Positions 46,600 to 58,300 of a stretch of 64,000 bases of DNA are shown piece by piece (positions within the stretch are counted from its first letter, which is position 1; the number at the start of each line of letters is the position of its first letter). Source of the stretch: Pseudomonas sp. PA15(2017) (lineage in GTDB: Bacteria > Pseudomonadota > Gammaproteobacteria > Pseudomonadales > Pseudomonadaceae); the NCBI RefSeq assembly GCF_001945395.1, contig NZ_MSXV01000001.1, positions 1 to 64,000 of the forward strand, in the 5' to 3' direction. The notes beneath the pieces are model-generated. The model saw only the letters and a program-made list of their open reading frames with translations. It was not told the origin of the DNA and did not search any database. A program made the translations under genes and the position numbers.

Positions 46600-47007
46600 C
46601 TACTCCTTGGCCTCGGTGTCGCTGTCGACGTGCTTGCTGTCCTCGGTCACCGCGCGCTCGATCAGCGCCGACAACTGGGCACCGCGCACGATGCTTTCGT
46701 CGTAATGGAAACGCAGGTGCGGCACGCTGCGCAGCTTCATCGCCTTGCCGAGCTGCATGCGCAGGAAACCGCTGGCATCGTTGAGCACCTTGAGGCTCTG
46801 CGCGATGGGCTCGGAACCCTCCTGCGGCTCGGCGCCCATGACGGTGACGAACACCTTGGCATGGCTGGCGTCACGGCTGACATCGACCGCGGTAACGGTG
46901 ACCAGGCCACCCAGGCGCGGGTCTTTGACTTCGGTACGAATCAGCTGCGCCAATTCGCGTTGAATCTGGTCGCCGATACGCTGGGCACGGCTGTAGTCTT
47001 TTGCCAT
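46600..47007 (-). CDS. rbfA: Ribosome-binding factor A
   Basis: RbfA is a KH-type factor that helps mature the 16S rRNA 5' end and is needed at low temperature. The 135-residue protein shows [27 protein letters not shown] and [15 protein letters not shown] motifs. The C-terminal tail is acidic and slightly longer than in E. coli. It lies between infB and truB in the nusA operon, the usual order. Confidence 0.95.
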   Translation of the reverse strand: MAKDYSRAQRIGDQIQRELAQLIRTEVKDPRLGGLVTVTAVDVSRDASHAKVFVTVMGAEPQEGSEPIAQSLKVLNDASGFLRMQLGKAMKLRSVPHLRFHYDESIVRGAQLSALIERAVTEDSKHVDSDTEAKE

Positions 47008-47066
47008 CGTTGCTACCTTCCACTCGTCTCGCCGCCTGCAAAAGCAGCGGACTCAAAAGCGGCAAA

Positions 47067-47096
47067 CGCCCGGCCGCGCAGATGCGGGGCCGGGCG
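47067..47096 (-). other. infB-rbfA intercistronic hairpin
   Basis: A perfect 9-bp GC stem (CGCCCGGCC, 47067-47075, with GGCCGGGCG, 47088-47096) lies in the 109-bp gap between infB and rbfA. On the minus strand it is followed by only TTT, so it may cause partial termination or serve as an RNA processing site within the operon. Confidence 0.5.
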
Positions 47097-47116
47097 CTGC
47101 GTGTTGCGACTCGCGA

Positions 47117-49606
47117 TTACAGGCTGCGAGCCACCTGGACCTTCTCGAACACTTCGATCTTGTCGCCGACCTTGACGTCGTTGTAGCTCTTCACCGCGAT
47201 ACCGCACTCCATGCCGTTACGCACTTCGGCCATGTCGTCCTTGAAGCGACGCAGGGACTCCAGCTCGCCTTCGAAGATCACCACGTCGTCGCGCAGTACG
47301 CGGATCGGACGGTTACGGTAGACCGTACCTTCGACCACCATACAACCGGCAACCGCGCCGAACTTCGGCGAACGGAACACGTCGCGCACTTCGGCGATGC
47401 CGAGGATGTTCTCGCGAACGTCGCTGCCGAGCATACCGGTGAGCGCCTTCTTGACGTCCTCGATGATGTCGTAGATGACGTTGTAGTAGCGCATGTCCAG
47501 ACCTTCGGCCTCGACGATCTTGCGCGCACCAGCGTCAGCACGGACGTTGAAGCCGAACAGCACGGCGTTCGACGCCAGGGCCAGGTTGGCATCGGACTCG
47601 GTGATACCACCGACGCCGCCACCGACCACACGCACCTGCACTTCGTCGTTGCCCAGGGTGCTGAGCGAGCCCTGCAACGCCTCGAGAGAACCACGCACAT
47701 CGGACTTGAGAACGATGTTGAGGGTTTTCTTCTCTTCCTGGCCCATGCTTTCGAAGATGTTTTCCAGCTTGCCGGCGTGGGCACGAGCCAGTTTCACTTC
47801 GCGGAACTTGCCCTGACGGAACAGCGCAACCTCACGGGCCTTCTTCTCGTCGGCCACGACGGTCATGTCGTCACCCGCCTCTGGCGTGCCGTCCAGGCCG
47901 AGAATCTCGACCGGGATGGACGGACCGGCTTCCTTAACAGGCTTGCCGTTTTCGTCCAGCATGGCGCGGATGCGGCCGTAGTTGGAGCCGACCAGCACCA
48001 TGTCGCCCTGGCGCAGCGTACCGTCCTGAACCAGCACGGTAGCCACCGGGCCGCGGCCCTTGTCCAGACGCGATTCGACGACCACGCCACGACCAGGCGC
48101 CGTCGGCATGGCCTTGAGTTCGAGAACTTCGGCCTGCAGCAGAACCGCTTCGAGCAGTTCGTCCACGCCGGTACCCATCTTGGCCGAGACATGCACGTAA
48201 GGCGCGTCACCGCCCCACTCCTCCGGAATCACGTCGAGCGCGGCCAGGCCGTTCTTGATGTTGTCCGGGTTGGCATCGGGCTTGTCGATCTTGTTCACCG
48301 CGACCACGATCGGCACGCCAGCCGCTTTCGCGTGCTGAACCGCTTCCTGGGTCTGCGGCATTACGCCGTCGTCGGCCGCCACCACGAGGATGACGATGTC
48401 GGTAGCCTTGGCACCACGAGCACGCATCTGAGTGAACGCAGCGTGGCCCGGGGTATCGAGGAAGGTCACCATGCCGCGCTCGGTTTCCACGTGGTAGGCA
48501 CCGATATGCTGCGTGATACCACCGGCTTCACCGGACGCGACCTTGGCACGACGAATGTAGTCGAGCAGCGAGGTCTTACCATGATCGACGTGACCCATGA
48601 CGGTCACCACCGGCGCACGGGAAATGGCCTCACCTTCGAACTTCAGGGACTCGGCCAACTGCTCTTCGAGCGCGTTGTCGCTGACCAGCTTGACCTTGTG
48701 GCCCAGCTCTTCGGCGACCAGTTGAGCGGTCTCCTGGTCGAGCACCTGGTTGATGGTCGCAGGCGTGCCCATCTTGAACATGAATTTGATGACTTCAGCA
48801 GCCTTCACCGACATCTGCTGGGCCAGCTCGCCCACGGTGATGGTCTCGCCGATCGACACTTCACGCACCACCGGGCCGGCCGGAGCCTGGAAGCCATGCT
48901 GGTTGCGCTTCTTGAGCTTGGACTTGCCACGGCCACCGCGACGGAAGCCATCGCTTTCTTCGTCGATGGTACGCGGCGCCACACGTGGAGCAGGCGCCTT
49001 TTCCTTGACGGTCGGGCGGTGCTGAGTGGTCTTGCGCTCACCGCCACGGCGATCGGCATCGTCACTACGCGCCTTGTCGGGGCGACGCGGTTCGTCCTTC
49101 TTGCGCTCGTCGACAGCCGGAGCGACCGGCGCATCGACGACGGCCGGCGCCACCGCCGCTTCGGCGGCGCGCTCGGTCGGCGCTGCAGCCGCCTGACGCT
49201 TGGCATCCTCTTCGGCCTGGCGCTTGGCTTCTTCCTCGGCCTTCAGGCGAGCAGCTTCCGCCGCAGCACGCTGCTCTTCGAGCTCGCGCTGTTTCTCGGC
49301 TTCGATCTCTTCGTTGCTGCGCTTGACGAAGGTCTTCTTCTTGCGCACTTCAACGCTGATGGTCTTGCTACCAGCGACCCTGAGGGTGCTGGTGGTCTTG
49401 CGCTGCAAGGTAATCTTGCGCGGTTCCTCGGCTTTCTTGTCGCCGTGGCTGCTCTTCAGATGAGCAAGCAGGGCCTGCTTTTCGTTATCGGTGACAACTT
49501 GCTCGGCACTGCTGTGCGGCAAACCCGCCTCTCGCATCTGCTGCAGCAGGCGCTCTACCGGTGTGTCGACCACTTGGGCCAGTTCTTTCACCGTGACTTG
49601 CGTCAT
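47117..49606 (-). CDS. infB: Translation initiation factor IF-2
   Basis: IF-2 is the GTPase that recruits fMet-tRNA to the 30S subunit and joins subunits. The 829-residue protein has the N-terminal IF2-associated domain, a long charged linker rich in Ala, Glu, Lys and Arg (about residues 70-230), and the G domain. The latter has [26 protein letters not shown] and [12 protein letters not shown]. Domains II-IV include the fMet-binding C-terminus. It follows nusA. Its cognate initiator tRNA locus upstream in the same operon looks degenerate (see 51763-51838). Confidence 0.97.
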   Translation of the reverse strand: MTQVTVKELAQVVDTPVERLLQQMREAGLPHSSAEQVVTDNEKQALLAHLKSSHGDKKAEEPRKITLQRKTTSTLRVAGSKTISVEVRKKKTFVKRSNEEIEAEKQRELEEQRAAAEAARLKAEEEAKRQAEEDAKRQAAAAPTERAAEAAVAPAVVDAPVAPAVDERKKDEPRRPDKARSDDADRRGGERKTTQHRPTVKEKAPAPRVAPRTIDEESDGFRRGGRGKSKLKKRNQHGFQAPAGPVVREVSIGETITVGELAQQMSVKAAEVIKFMFKMGTPATINQVLDQETAQLVAEELGHKVKLVSDNALEEQLAESLKFEGEAISRAPVVTVMGHVDHGKTSLLDYIRRAKVASGEAGGITQHIGAYHVETERGMVTFLDTPGHAAFTQMRARGAKATDIVILVVAADDGVMPQTQEAVQHAKAAGVPIVVAVNKIDKPDANPDNIKNGLAALDVIPEEWGGDAPYVHVSAKMGTGVDELLEAVLLQAEVLELKAMPTAPGRGVVVESRLDKGRGPVATVLVQDGTLRQGDMVLVGSNYGRIRAMLDENGKPVKEAGPSIPVEILGLDGTPEAGDDMTVVADEKKAREVALFRQGKFREVKLARAHAGKLENIFESMGQEEKKTLNIVLKSDVRGSLEALQGSLSTLGNDEVQVRVVGGGVGGITESDANLALASNAVLFGFNVRADAGARKIVEAEGLDMRYYNVIYDIIEDVKKALTGMLGSDVRENILGIAEVRDVFRSPKFGAVAGCMVVEGTVYRNRPIRVLRDDVVIFEGELESLRRFKDDMAEVRNGMECGIAVKSYNDVKVGDKIEVFEKVQVARSL

Positions 49607-49632
49607 GCACTTCTCTCCTCAGGCCGTAAAAC

Positions 49633-51114
49633 TTACTCGAACCAGTGGGCTCGGGCGGCCATGATCAGCTTGCCGGCACGCTCTTCGTCGATGCCGTCGA
49701 TGTCGAGCAGGTCGTCGATCGACTGCTCGGCCAGGTCTTCACGGGTAACCACCCCGCGTACTGCCAGTTCCTGCGCCAGGCCTTTGTCCATACCCTCGAC
49801 TTCGAGGAGGTCTTCGGCCGGCTGGGCGTCTGCCAGTTTTTCTTCCGTGGCGATGGCCTTGGTCAGCAAACGATCCTTCGCTCGAGAGCGCAGTTCGTTG
49901 ACGATTTCTTCGTCGAAACCGTCGATGCTGAGCATCTCCTCCATCGGCACGTAGGCGATTTCTTCCAGGCTGGTGAAGCCCTCTTCGACCAGCACCTGGG
50001 CCAGTTCTTCGTCGACTTCCAGCTCGTCGATGAAGCTCTGCAGAATGTCACCGGTCTCGGCCTGCTGCTTGGCCTGGATGTCCGACTCGGTCATCACGTT
50101 CAGCGTCCAACCGGTCAGCTGACTGGCCAGGCGCACGTTCTGGCCGCCACGGCCGATGGCCTGGGCCAGGTTGTCCTCGCCAACGGCGATGTCCATGGCA
50201 TGGGCATCTTCATCGACGATGATCGCCGCGACTTCGGCCGGCGACATGGCGTTGATGACGAACTGTGCCGGGTTGTCGTCCCACAGCACGATGTCCACAC
50301 GCTCACCGACCAGCTCGCCGGAAACCGCCTGAACGCGTGACCCACGCATGCCGATACAGGCGCCTTGCGGGTCGATGCGCTTGTCCTTGGAACGTACCGC
50401 GATCTTGGCGCGCGAACCCGGGTCACGGGAGGCGGCCTTGACTTCGATGAGGCCTTCGGCGATTTCCGGCACTTCGATGCGGAACAGCTCGATCAGCATT
50501 TCCGGCGCGGTACGCGACAGGATCAGCTGAGGACCACGGTTCTCGGTGCGGATTTCCTTGAGCAGCGCACGCAGGCGCACGCCGACACGGAAAGTCTCAC
50601 GCGGAATGATGTCTTCGCGGGCCAGCAGGGCCTCGGCGTTGGCACCCAGGTCGACGATGACGTTGTCACGGGTAACCTTCTTGACGGTGCCGGCGATGAT
50701 TTCACCCAGGCGCTCGCGGTAGGCCTCGACGACCTGCGCACGCTCGGCTTCACGGACCTTCTGCACGATGACCTGCTTGGCGGTCTGCGCAGCGATACGC
50801 CCGAACTCGATGGACTCGATCTTCTCCTCAAGTACGTCGCCGACCTTGGCGTTGGCCTCGACCGCACGCGGCATGTCAGTCGTCACCTGGTGCGCCGGAT
50901 CTTCGAAGTTTTCCTCGTCGACCACGGTCCAGCAGCGGAAGGTCTCGTAGCTACCACTCTGGCGATTGATCGCCACCCGCAGTTCGACTTCATCTTCAAA
51001 ACGTTTCTTGGTCGCCGTGGCCAGCGCCAACTCCAGCGCCTCGAAAATCACAGCGGCCGGTACGCCCTTTTCATTGGATACCGACTCAACAACCAGCAGT
51101 ACTTCTTTGCTCAT
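49633..51114 (-). CDS. nusA: Transcription termination/antitermination protein NusA
   Basis: NusA binds RNA polymerase and nascent RNA to control pausing, intrinsic termination and antitermination. The 493-residue protein has the N-terminal RNAP-binding domain, S1 domain, two KH domains ([24 protein letters not shown] and [19 protein letters not shown]) and two C-terminal acidic repeats (about residues 360-490). The ATG at 51114 gives [19 protein letters not shown]. It lies between rimP and infB. The hairpins upstream of rimP are plausible targets for NusA feedback. Confidence 0.96.
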   Translation of the reverse strand: MSKEVLLVVESVSNEKGVPAAVIFEALELALATATKKRFEDEVELRVAINRQSGSYETFRCWTVVDEENFEDPAHQVTTDMPRAVEANAKVGDVLEEKIESIEFGRIAAQTAKQVIVQKVREAERAQVVEAYRERLGEIIAGTVKKVTRDNVIVDLGANAEALLAREDIIPRETFRVGVRLRALLKEIRTENRGPQLILSRTAPEMLIELFRIEVPEIAEGLIEVKAASRDPGSRAKIAVRSKDKRIDPQGACIGMRGSRVQAVSGELVGERVDIVLWDDNPAQFVINAMSPAEVAAIIVDEDAHAMDIAVGEDNLAQAIGRGGQNVRLASQLTGWTLNVMTESDIQAKQQAETGDILQSFIDELEVDEELAQVLVEEGFTSLEEIAYVPMEEMLSIDGFDEEIVNELRSRAKDRLLTKAIATEEKLADAQPAEDLLEVEGMDKGLAQELAVRGVVTREDLAEQSIDDLLDIDGIDEERAGKLIMAARAHWFE

Positions 51115-51177
51115 CGTACGCCTCGCCTTTCGCAATCCATTGGGACCGACACATTCCGATCCCGCGGGATCCGTGTC

Positions 51178-51636
51178 TCAATCAAATCGGGGGATAATGT
51201 TGGCCTTGTCGATCATATCGATCGGCAAAAGAAACTCGTGGTCATCCACCTGCACCACCACGTCCTCTTCCTCCACACCGCGGAGCAGACCCTGAAAGTT
51301 GCGGCGCCCTTCGAACGGTGAGCGCAACTTGATTTTCACCTGCTCGCCGACGTGACTGGCGAACTGGGCCAACGTGAACAGTGGCCGATCCATGCCAGGC
51401 GACGACACCTCGAGGGTGTATTCGGCACTGATGGGATCCTCGACATCGAGAACGCCGCTGATCTGCCGGCTGACCTTCTCGCAATCGTCGATAAGAATGC
51501 CGTCGGCATGATCGATGTAGATACGCAGCAGCGAATGCCGCCCCTGAGACAGGAACTCGATACCCCAGCATTCGTAGCCAAGCGCTTCGACTACCGGGGC
51601 CACCAAGGCCTGCAACTGTTCTAGCTTGCTCGACAC
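51178..51636 (-). CDS. rimP: Ribosome maturation factor RimP
   Basis: RimP is needed for 30S subunit maturation. The 152-residue protein has the [24 protein letters not shown] start, the [19 protein letters not shown] segment and the conserved [15 protein letters not shown]. The GTG at 51636 has AGGGG upstream and gives the P. aeruginosa length; an open TTG start at 51732 would read through two terminator-like hairpins. It heads the rimP-nusA-infB-rbfA-truB-rpsO-pnp series. Confidence 0.94.
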   Translation of the reverse strand: MSSKLEQLQALVAPVVEALGYECWGIEFLSQGRHSLLRIYIDHADGILIDDCEKVSRQISGVLDVEDPISAEYTLEVSSPGMDRPLFTLAQFASHVGEQVKIKLRSPFEGRRNFQGLLRGVEEEDVVVQVDDHEFLLPIDMIDKANIIPRFD

Positions 51637-51664
51637 CTGAACCCCTCGCGCATGCTGTGCAAAT

Positions 51665-51686
51665 AAAAAATGGGCGAAACGCCCAT
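51665..51686 (-). terminator. Terminator-like hairpin immediately upstream of rimP
   Basis: ATGGGCG-AAA-CGCCCAT (51670-51686) on the plus strand reads as a 7-bp hairpin followed by six T residues on the minus strand, 29 bp before the rimP start. It is a complete intrinsic terminator placed inside the leader, so it probably acts as an attenuator that polymerase must bypass to reach rimP and nusA. A third hairpin (CCGCC/GGCGG, 51695-51709) lies just before it. Confidence 0.8.
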
Positions 51687-51730
51687 CTACAAGACCGCCC
51701 AGACGGCGGAAAATCTGTCCTCCAGCTAAC

Positions 51731-51752
51731 AAAAAGCCCCTTGAAAGGGGCT
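51731..51752 (-). terminator. Terminator of the initiator-tRNA-like gene
   Basis: AGCCCCT-TGAA-AGGGGCT (51735-51752) followed on the minus strand by TTTTT lies 11 bp beyond the encoded CCA end of the tRNA-like gene. It is an intrinsic terminator and the first of two before rimP. Confidence 0.88.
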
Positions 51753-51762
51753 CAATGACAAC

Positions 51763-51838
51763 TGGCTGCGGGGGATGGACTTAAGCCAACGGCCTTCGGG
51801 TTATAAGCCCGACGAGCTACCGGACTGTTCACCCCGCG
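51763..51838 (-). tRNA. Degenerate initiator-type tRNA (fMet-like, anticodon UAU), probable pseudogene
   Basis: The 76-nt sequence occupies the metY position upstream of rimP. It keeps the initiator hallmarks: acceptor C1 opposite A72, three consecutive G-C pairs in the anticodon stem (GGG/CCC) and an encoded CCA end. Against the usual initiator tRNA, as I recall it, about a dozen bases differ. Anticodon position 34 is U, giving UAU instead of CAU. One D-stem base is deleted and another mispairs. The T loop reads CTTAAGT instead of TTCAAAT, losing T54 and C56. The T stem has a T-T mismatch. The A51-U63 pair has become U51-A63, which is compensatory. Normal function is doubtful. The strong promoter and terminator remain. 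Confidence 0.8.
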
Positions 51839-51854
51839 CTAAAACTGGGAGCGA

Positions 51855-51884
51855 ATTATACGACCGAACCGCTACGCGGGTCAA
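51855..51884 (-). promoter_or_regulatory. Strong promoter of the tRNA-like gene and probably the rimP-nusA operon
   Basis: The minus strand has a perfect TATAAT (51855-51860) and TTGACC (51879-51884) separated by 18 bp. The predicted start lies about 10 bp upstream of the tRNA-like 5' end, leaving a GC-rich discriminator. Such a discriminator is typical of stringently controlled stable-RNA promoters. Confidence 0.82.
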
Positions 51885-51901
51885 CCAATCCCCAGATACA
51901 G

Positions 51902-51923
51902 AAAAGCCCGCATGCAGCGGGCT
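51902..51923 (-). terminator. Terminator of tRNA-Leu
   Basis: AGCCCGC-ATGCA-GCGGGCT (51905-51923) followed on the minus strand by TTTTC lies 12 bp beyond the CCA end of tRNA-Leu. It separates the secG-tRNA-Leu unit from the next promoter. Confidence 0.82.
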
Positions 51924-51935
51924 GTCCTGTTCAAT

Positions 51936-52021
51936 TGGTACCGAGAAGGGGACTCGAACCCCTACAGCCTATGGCCACTACCACCTCAAGGTAGCGTGTC
52001 TACCAATTCCACCACCTCGGC
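51936..52021 (-). tRNA. tRNA-Leu (anticodon GAG)
   Basis: An 86-nt type II tRNA with a long variable arm and encoded CCA. The acceptor GCCGAGG pairs with the 3' strand through two G-U pairs. The anticodon loop CTTGAGG carries GAG, reading CUC and CUU leucine codons. The T arm AGGGG-TTCGAGT-CCCCT is perfect. It lies just downstream of secG, the same place as in P. aeruginosa and E. coli (leuU). Confidence 0.96.
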
Positions 52022-52032
52022 AAATTTGACAC

Positions 52033-52419
52033 TTACTGCGCTTCGGGAGCCTGAGGTACGTCTTGCTCACTCGAAGTTGGCGCTTGCTGTTGCTCAAGCA
52101 CCGGTACATCTTCTGCAGGCTTGTTGCCCTGCGGCACTTCCATCACTGCCGGATCTGGCAAGCCAGCCTGACCCAGTGTATCAGACTTTTGATTAGCAAA
52201 ATACGCTAAACCCAAGCTGGTAATGAAAAAACTGGCGGCGAGTATAGCAGTAACTCGGCTCAGAAAGGTAGTGGTTCCTTGACTACCGAACACGGTATTC
52301 GAAGCACCAGCACCGAACGAAGCACCTGCATCGGCACCTTTACCCTGCTGCAGCAGCACCAGCACAACCACACCGATCGCTGCCAGCAGATGAAGAACTA
52401 CAACGCCTGTTTCCAGCAT
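52033..52419 (-). CDS. secG: Preprotein translocase subunit SecG
   Basis: SecG is an accessory subunit of SecYEG that assists SecA-driven export. The 128-residue protein has two membrane helices (about residues 4-22 and 52-70), the conserved [21 protein letters not shown] loop and a longer proline/glutamine-rich cytoplasmic tail. The ATG at 52419 lies 4 nt after the tpiA stop; an upstream open frame would start within tpiA. The tail is longer than in E. coli, common in pseudomonads. Confidence 0.94.
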   Translation of the reverse strand: MLETGVVVLHLLAAIGVVVLVLLQQGKGADAGASFGAGASNTVFGSQGTTTFLSRVTAILAASFFITSLGLAYFANQKSDTLGQAGLPDPAVMEVPQGNKPAEDVPVLEQQQAPTSSEQDVPQAPEAQ

Positions 52420-52423
52420 ATTC

Positions 52424-53179
52424 TTAGTTTCCTGCAGCGCGACAGATCGCACCGAACTCATCCGCATTCAGAGAGGCTCCACCCACAAGCCCCCCATCGA
52501 TATCAGGCATGCCGAATAGCTCGGCTGCATTGGCGGCTTTGACGCTGCCGCCATAAAGAATTCTCAAACCACTTGCCACTTGCGGGTCTTTCGCAGCGAC
52601 CTGCGCTCGAATTGCCGCATGCACGTCCTGCGCCTGCTGAGGCGTCGCCGTCAGGCCGGTACCGATGGCCCAGACCGGCTCATACGCCACCACTGCACTG
52701 GACAGCACCGCAACACCCAGCGCATCGATCACGCCATCGAGCTGACCGGCAACCACCTTGAGAGTTTCGCCCGCCTCGCGCTGCTCCAGGGTTTCCCCAA
52801 CGCACAGTACCGGCACCAGCCCTTTGAGCTGAGCCGCCGCGAACTTGCGCACGACCTGCTCGTCGCTGTCACCCAGAATCAGGCGACGCTCGGAATGACC
52901 AATCAGCACCAGCTCGCAACCCGCATCACACAGCTGCTCGCTCGACACCTCACCGGTCAATGCCCCCTCACCGGCCTCGACGGCACAGTCCTGGGCGCCT
53001 ACCGACACCGCAAGCCCACCGAGCCCCTCGACAACCTGGACAAGATGAACACTGGCAGGAAACACCGCAACCTCGACATCGGCAGGCAGTGCCTGCCGAT
53101 TCAGACCGTCGATCAGCTCTGCGACACTGGCGCGGGTACCGTGCATTTTCCAGTTACCAGCAACCATTGAGCGACGCAT
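52424..53179 (-). CDS. tpiA: Triosephosphate isomerase
   Basis: TpiA interconverts dihydroxyacetone phosphate and glyceraldehyde 3-phosphate. The 251-residue TIM-barrel enzyme has all three catalytic elements: the lysine in GNWKMHG, the histidine in IGHSERR (about 94) and the glutamate in [11 protein letters not shown] (about 165). It lies between glmM and secG, the usual pseudomonad order. Confidence 0.96.
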   Translation of the reverse strand: MRRSMVAGNWKMHGTRASVAELIDGLNRQALPADVEVAVFPASVHLVQVVEGLGGLAVSVGAQDCAVEAGEGALTGEVSSEQLCDAGCELVLIGHSERRLILGDSDEQVVRKFAAAQLKGLVPVLCVGETLEQREAGETLKVVAGQLDGVIDALGVAVLSSAVVAYEPVWAIGTGLTATPQQAQDVHAAIRAQVAAKDPQVASGLRILYGGSVKAANAAELFGMPDIDGGLVGGASLNADEFGAICRAAGN

Positions 53180-53244
53180 GCTTTACCTCGTTGGTCAAAG
53201 AGGGCGCAGATGTTACCCAACCGCTTGGGGACTGGCAAGCCGAA

Positions 53245-54582
53245 TCAAGCACAGACACGCGAGACAATTTCAGCCAATTCGTCGGCATAGGCTCGAACCT
53301 GGGCTTCGTCCTCACCTTCGACCATCACCCGTACCAACGGCTCGGTGCCGGACTTGCGCAGCAGCACGCGGCCACGGCCGGCCATGCGCTGGGTCACACT
53401 GTCGCTGGCGGCTTGCACATCGGGATGCTTGAGCGGGTCGACGCCACCGCCAAAACGCACATTGACCAGCACCTGCGGGCACTTGCGCAGCCCTTGGCGT
53501 GCCTCGGCCAGGCTCTGACCGCGGCGACGAATGGCCAGCAACACCTGCAGCGCAGCCACGATGGCATCACCGGTCGTCACATGCTGGAAGCACACCAGAT
53601 GCCCGGAGTTCTCGCCGCCCACCTGCCAACCGCGCTCGAGCAGCTCGGCGATCACGTAACGGTCGCCAACGTTGGCCCGCACAAAGGGGATATCCAGCTC
53701 CTTGAGTGCAAGCTCGAGGCCCAGATTGCTCATCAAGGTGCCGACGACCCCACCCTGCAGTTTGCCGCGGGCCTGCAGATCCCTGGCGATGATGAACAGC
53801 AGTTCGTCACCATCGACTACCGCACCGGTGTGATCGACCATCAACACCCGATCGGCGTCGCCATCGAAGGCGATACCCAGATCGGCGTGGCGCGCCTTGA
53901 CTTCGGCCTGCAGGTTCTCGATGTGCGTGGAACCGCAATCAGCATTGATATTCAGCCCGTTGGGCTGGGCCGACAGCACCGACACCTCGGCACCCAGCTC
54001 CTGAAATACCGCTGGTGCCACTTTGTAAGCTGCACCGTGGGCGCAGTCGAGCACGATCTTCAGGCCCGAGAAATCGGTACTGGTCGGCACACTGCTCTTG
54101 CAGAATTCGATATAGCGGCCGGCGGCGTCGTTGATTCGCGACACCTTCCCGAGCTGCTCGGACTCGACAACGGTCATCGCTGCATCGAGCAGCTCTTCGA
54201 TCATCAGCTCGACTTCATCGGGTAGCTTGGTGCCCTGCCCCGAGAAGAACTTGATGCCGTTGTCATGATGCGGATTGTGCGAGGCGCTGATGACAATACC
54301 GGCCTCGGCATGAAAGGTACGCGTCAGGTAGGCGATCGCCGGCGTGGGCATCGGCCCCAGCAGCAGCACATCAGCCCCGGCGGCGGAGAGCCCCGCCTCA
54401 AGCGCCGACTCGAACATGTAGCCGGAGATGCGCGTGTCCTTGCCGATCAGGATGCGACACTTGCCCTGCTTGCGAAACGCCATGCCGGCGGCCCAGCCCA
54501 GCTTGAGCATGAAGTCCGGGGTGATGGGGTACTGCCCGACGCGCCCACGGATACCGTCGGTGCCAAAATACTTGCGACTCAA
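53245..54582 (-). CDS. glmM: Phosphoglucosamine mutase
   Basis: GlmM converts glucosamine 6-phosphate to glucosamine 1-phosphate for UDP-GlcNAc, which feeds the peptidoglycan genes of this window. The 445-residue protein has the active-site serine loop [18 protein letters not shown], the metal-binding DGDADR motif and the C-terminal [12 protein letters not shown]. The start is TTG at 54582 ([13 protein letters not shown]) preceded by GGGAG. It lies between folP and tpiA. Confidence 0.95.
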   Translation of the reverse strand: MSRKYFGTDGIRGRVGQYPITPDFMLKLGWAAGMAFRKQGKCRILIGKDTRISGYMFESALEAGLSAAGADVLLLGPMPTPAIAYLTRTFHAEAGIVISASHNPHHDNGIKFFSGQGTKLPDEVELMIEELLDAAMTVVESEQLGKVSRINDAAGRYIEFCKSSVPTSTDFSGLKIVLDCAHGAAYKVAPAVFQELGAEVSVLSAQPNGLNINADCGSTHIENLQAEVKARHADLGIAFDGDADRVLMVDHTGAVVDGDELLFIIARDLQARGKLQGGVVGTLMSNLGLELALKELDIPFVRANVGDRYVIAELLERGWQVGGENSGHLVCFQHVTTGDAIVAALQVLLAIRRRGQSLAEARQGLRKCPQVLVNVRFGGGVDPLKHPDVQAASDSVTQRMAGRGRVLLRKSGTEPLVRVMVEGEDEAQVRAYADELAEIVSRVCA

Positions 54583-54604
54583 AACGACAACTCCCTTTTT
54601 CTAT

Positions 54605-55456
54605 TTAATGCGCCGCTTCGACCGCAGCGACCATGCGCACCACGTCCACGGTTTCCGCCACATCGTGCACGCGCAAGATATGCGCGCCCTTGGCTACCGC
54701 CAGGGCCGCCAAAGCCAGGCTGCCGTACAGACGACCATCGACTTCACGCCCCAACACGGCGCCAATCATACTCTTGCGCGAAACGCCGACCAGTAGCGGC
54801 AGACCGAAAGCCTGCAACGCCGGCATGCGCCTGAACAGGCTAAGATTATGCTCCAGCGTCTTGGCGAAGCCGAAACCCGGATCGAGCACGATGCGCTGCG
54901 CCGGGATGCCGGCTGCCTCGCAGACCGCCAAGCGCTCGCGCAAAAAATCCGACACTGCGTCCAGCACGTCATCGTACCAGGGGCTTTGCTGCATGGTCGT
55001 GGGCTCGCCCCGCATATGCATCAGACACACCGGTAAACCGCTCTCAGCCGCCGCCTGCAAGGCACCCTCTCGCTGCAGCGAGCGCACGTCGTTGATCAGC
55101 CCTGCACCTAGCCTGGCCGACTCGCGCATCACCTCGGGCGTGGAGGTATCCACGGAAATGATCACGTCCAGCTCGGCGGCGACCGCCTCGACCATCGGCG
55201 CTACGCGCTCGAGCTCCTGGGCTGCCGAGACCGGGGCAGCGCCCGGCCGCGTGGATTCGCCGCCGATATCGATCAGCGTCGCACCGGCGCGTACCATGCT
55301 TTCGGCATGCCGCAGCGCCGCATCGCGCAAGGCAAAACGGCCACCGTCGGAAAAGGAATCTGGGGTGACGTTGAGGATGCCCATCACTTGCGGATGGCTT
55401 AAATCAAGAAACCGGCTGCCACAGGGCAGCCGGTCGTTTGTTTGCACGAGAGACAT
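54605..55456 (-). CDS. folP: Dihydropteroate synthase
   Basis: FolP condenses p-aminobenzoate with dihydropterin pyrophosphate in folate synthesis and is the sulfonamide target. The 283-residue TIM-barrel protein carries GILNVTPDSFSDGGRF, IDIGGESTRPGA and the basic GVSRKSMIG motif. The ATG at 55456 (MSLVQTND) lies 10 bp after ftsH and has no good ribosome-binding site; translation may depend on coupling to ftsH. A longer open frame runs through ftsH and was rejected. Confidence 0.93.
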   Translation of the reverse strand: MSLVQTNDRLPCGSRFLDLSHPQVMGILNVTPDSFSDGGRFALRDAALRHAESMVRAGATLIDIGGESTRPGAAPVSAAQELERVAPMVEAVAAELDVIISVDTSTPEVMRESARLGAGLINDVRSLQREGALQAAAESGLPVCLMHMRGEPTTMQQSPWYDDVLDAVSDFLRERLAVCEAAGIPAQRIVLDPGFGFAKTLEHNLSLFRRMPALQAFGLPLLVGVSRKSMIGAVLGREVDGRLYGSLALAALAVAKGAHILRVHDVAETVDVVRMVAAVEAAH

Positions 55457-55466
55457 GAGACGGCTT

Positions 55467-57392
<1,926 letters not shown>

Positions 57393-57570
57393 TTAGCTAC
57401 CCTCTGAAGCAGGCCCCTTGCCGAAGCGTGCTTCGCATGACGACCAGTTATAAACCGATCTAACTTACTACAAACGCCCGCTCGTGGCTGACACCGTCTG
57501 TAACCCTTTATGAGACATCTGCCCATTACGATGCGCGTCTTGGCTTGGACTGACAACCACGCCATTGGTT

Positions 57571-58203
57571 TTACTCGGCACTCAGGCCCTTGAAACCTCG
57601 GGCCAGCAAATACTGCTCACGGGAGCGGTCACGGGACGACAGGGGTTTGCGCATCTGCACCTTGTCGAACTGACGGCGCACCTCCTTGTGGTACTCGTCG
57701 AACCCCTCGCCCTGGAAGATCTTGATCAGGAAATCGCCGCCTGGCTTGAGCACCCGGCCAGCCAGATCCAGCGCCAGCTCGCACAGATACATGGCACGCG
57801 GCTGATCGGCGGCTCTCACCCCACTCATATTGGGGGCCATATCGGAAATCACAAGGTCGACGGGGTTATTGTCGATGGCCTCGAGAATCCGGGCGAACAC
57901 GGCGTCGTCGGTGAAATCGCCCTGAATGAAGGTGACGTCCGGAATGCTGTCCATCTCCAGGATGTCGGAAGCGATCAGTCGGCCCTTGTCGCCGATCACC
58001 CGACTGGTGACCTGGGACCAGCCGCCCGGCGCAGCGCCGAGATCGACCACGGTCATGCCAGGGCGCAGGATGCGATCCTTTTCCTGCACTTCCAGCAGCT
58101 TGTAACTGGCACGTGAACGGTAGCCGTCCTTTTGCGCCATTTTGACGTACGGATCGTCGAAATGCTCTTTCAGCCAACGCTGGCTGGTCTTGGAACGGGC
58201 CAC
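57571..58203 (-). CDS. rlmE: 23S rRNA U2552 2'-O-methyltransferase RlmE
   Basis: RlmE (FtsJ/RrmJ) methylates U2552 in the A loop of 23S rRNA. The 210-residue protein has the SAM-binding [14 protein letters not shown] motif, the catalytic K-D-K-E tetrad regions ([28 protein letters not shown]) and family length. The start is GTG at 58203. It lies upstream of ftsH and divergent from yhbY, as in most proteobacteria. Confidence 0.95.
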   Translation of the reverse strand: MARSKTSQRWLKEHFDDPYVKMAQKDGYRSRASYKLLEVQEKDRILRPGMTVVDLGAAPGGWSQVTSRVIGDKGRLIASDILEMDSIPDVTFIQGDFTDDAVFARILEAIDNNPVDLVISDMAPNMSGVRAADQPRAMYLCELALDLAGRVLKPGGDFLIKIFQGEGFDEYHKEVRRQFDKVQMRKPLSSRDRSREQYLLARGFKGLSAE

Positions 58204-58300
58204 ACAACACCTCGAGAGAACAGAATGAATAACTGGGCGGGCCTCGGGCGGCTCGGTTAAAATAGCCCGCTTTCCCAGATTAATACGCAGGGTTCAGATT

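Noticed and set aside
51637-51732. A longer RimP starting from TTG at 51732
   Set aside because: The extension would be translated through two terminator-like hairpins and lacks homology to the RimP N-terminus.
51763-51838. A functional tRNA-Ile decoding AUA, suggested by the UAU anticodon
   Set aside because: The body is of initiator type (C1-A72, GGG/CCC stem) and the D and T arms are damaged, so a working elongator isoleucine tRNA is unlikely.
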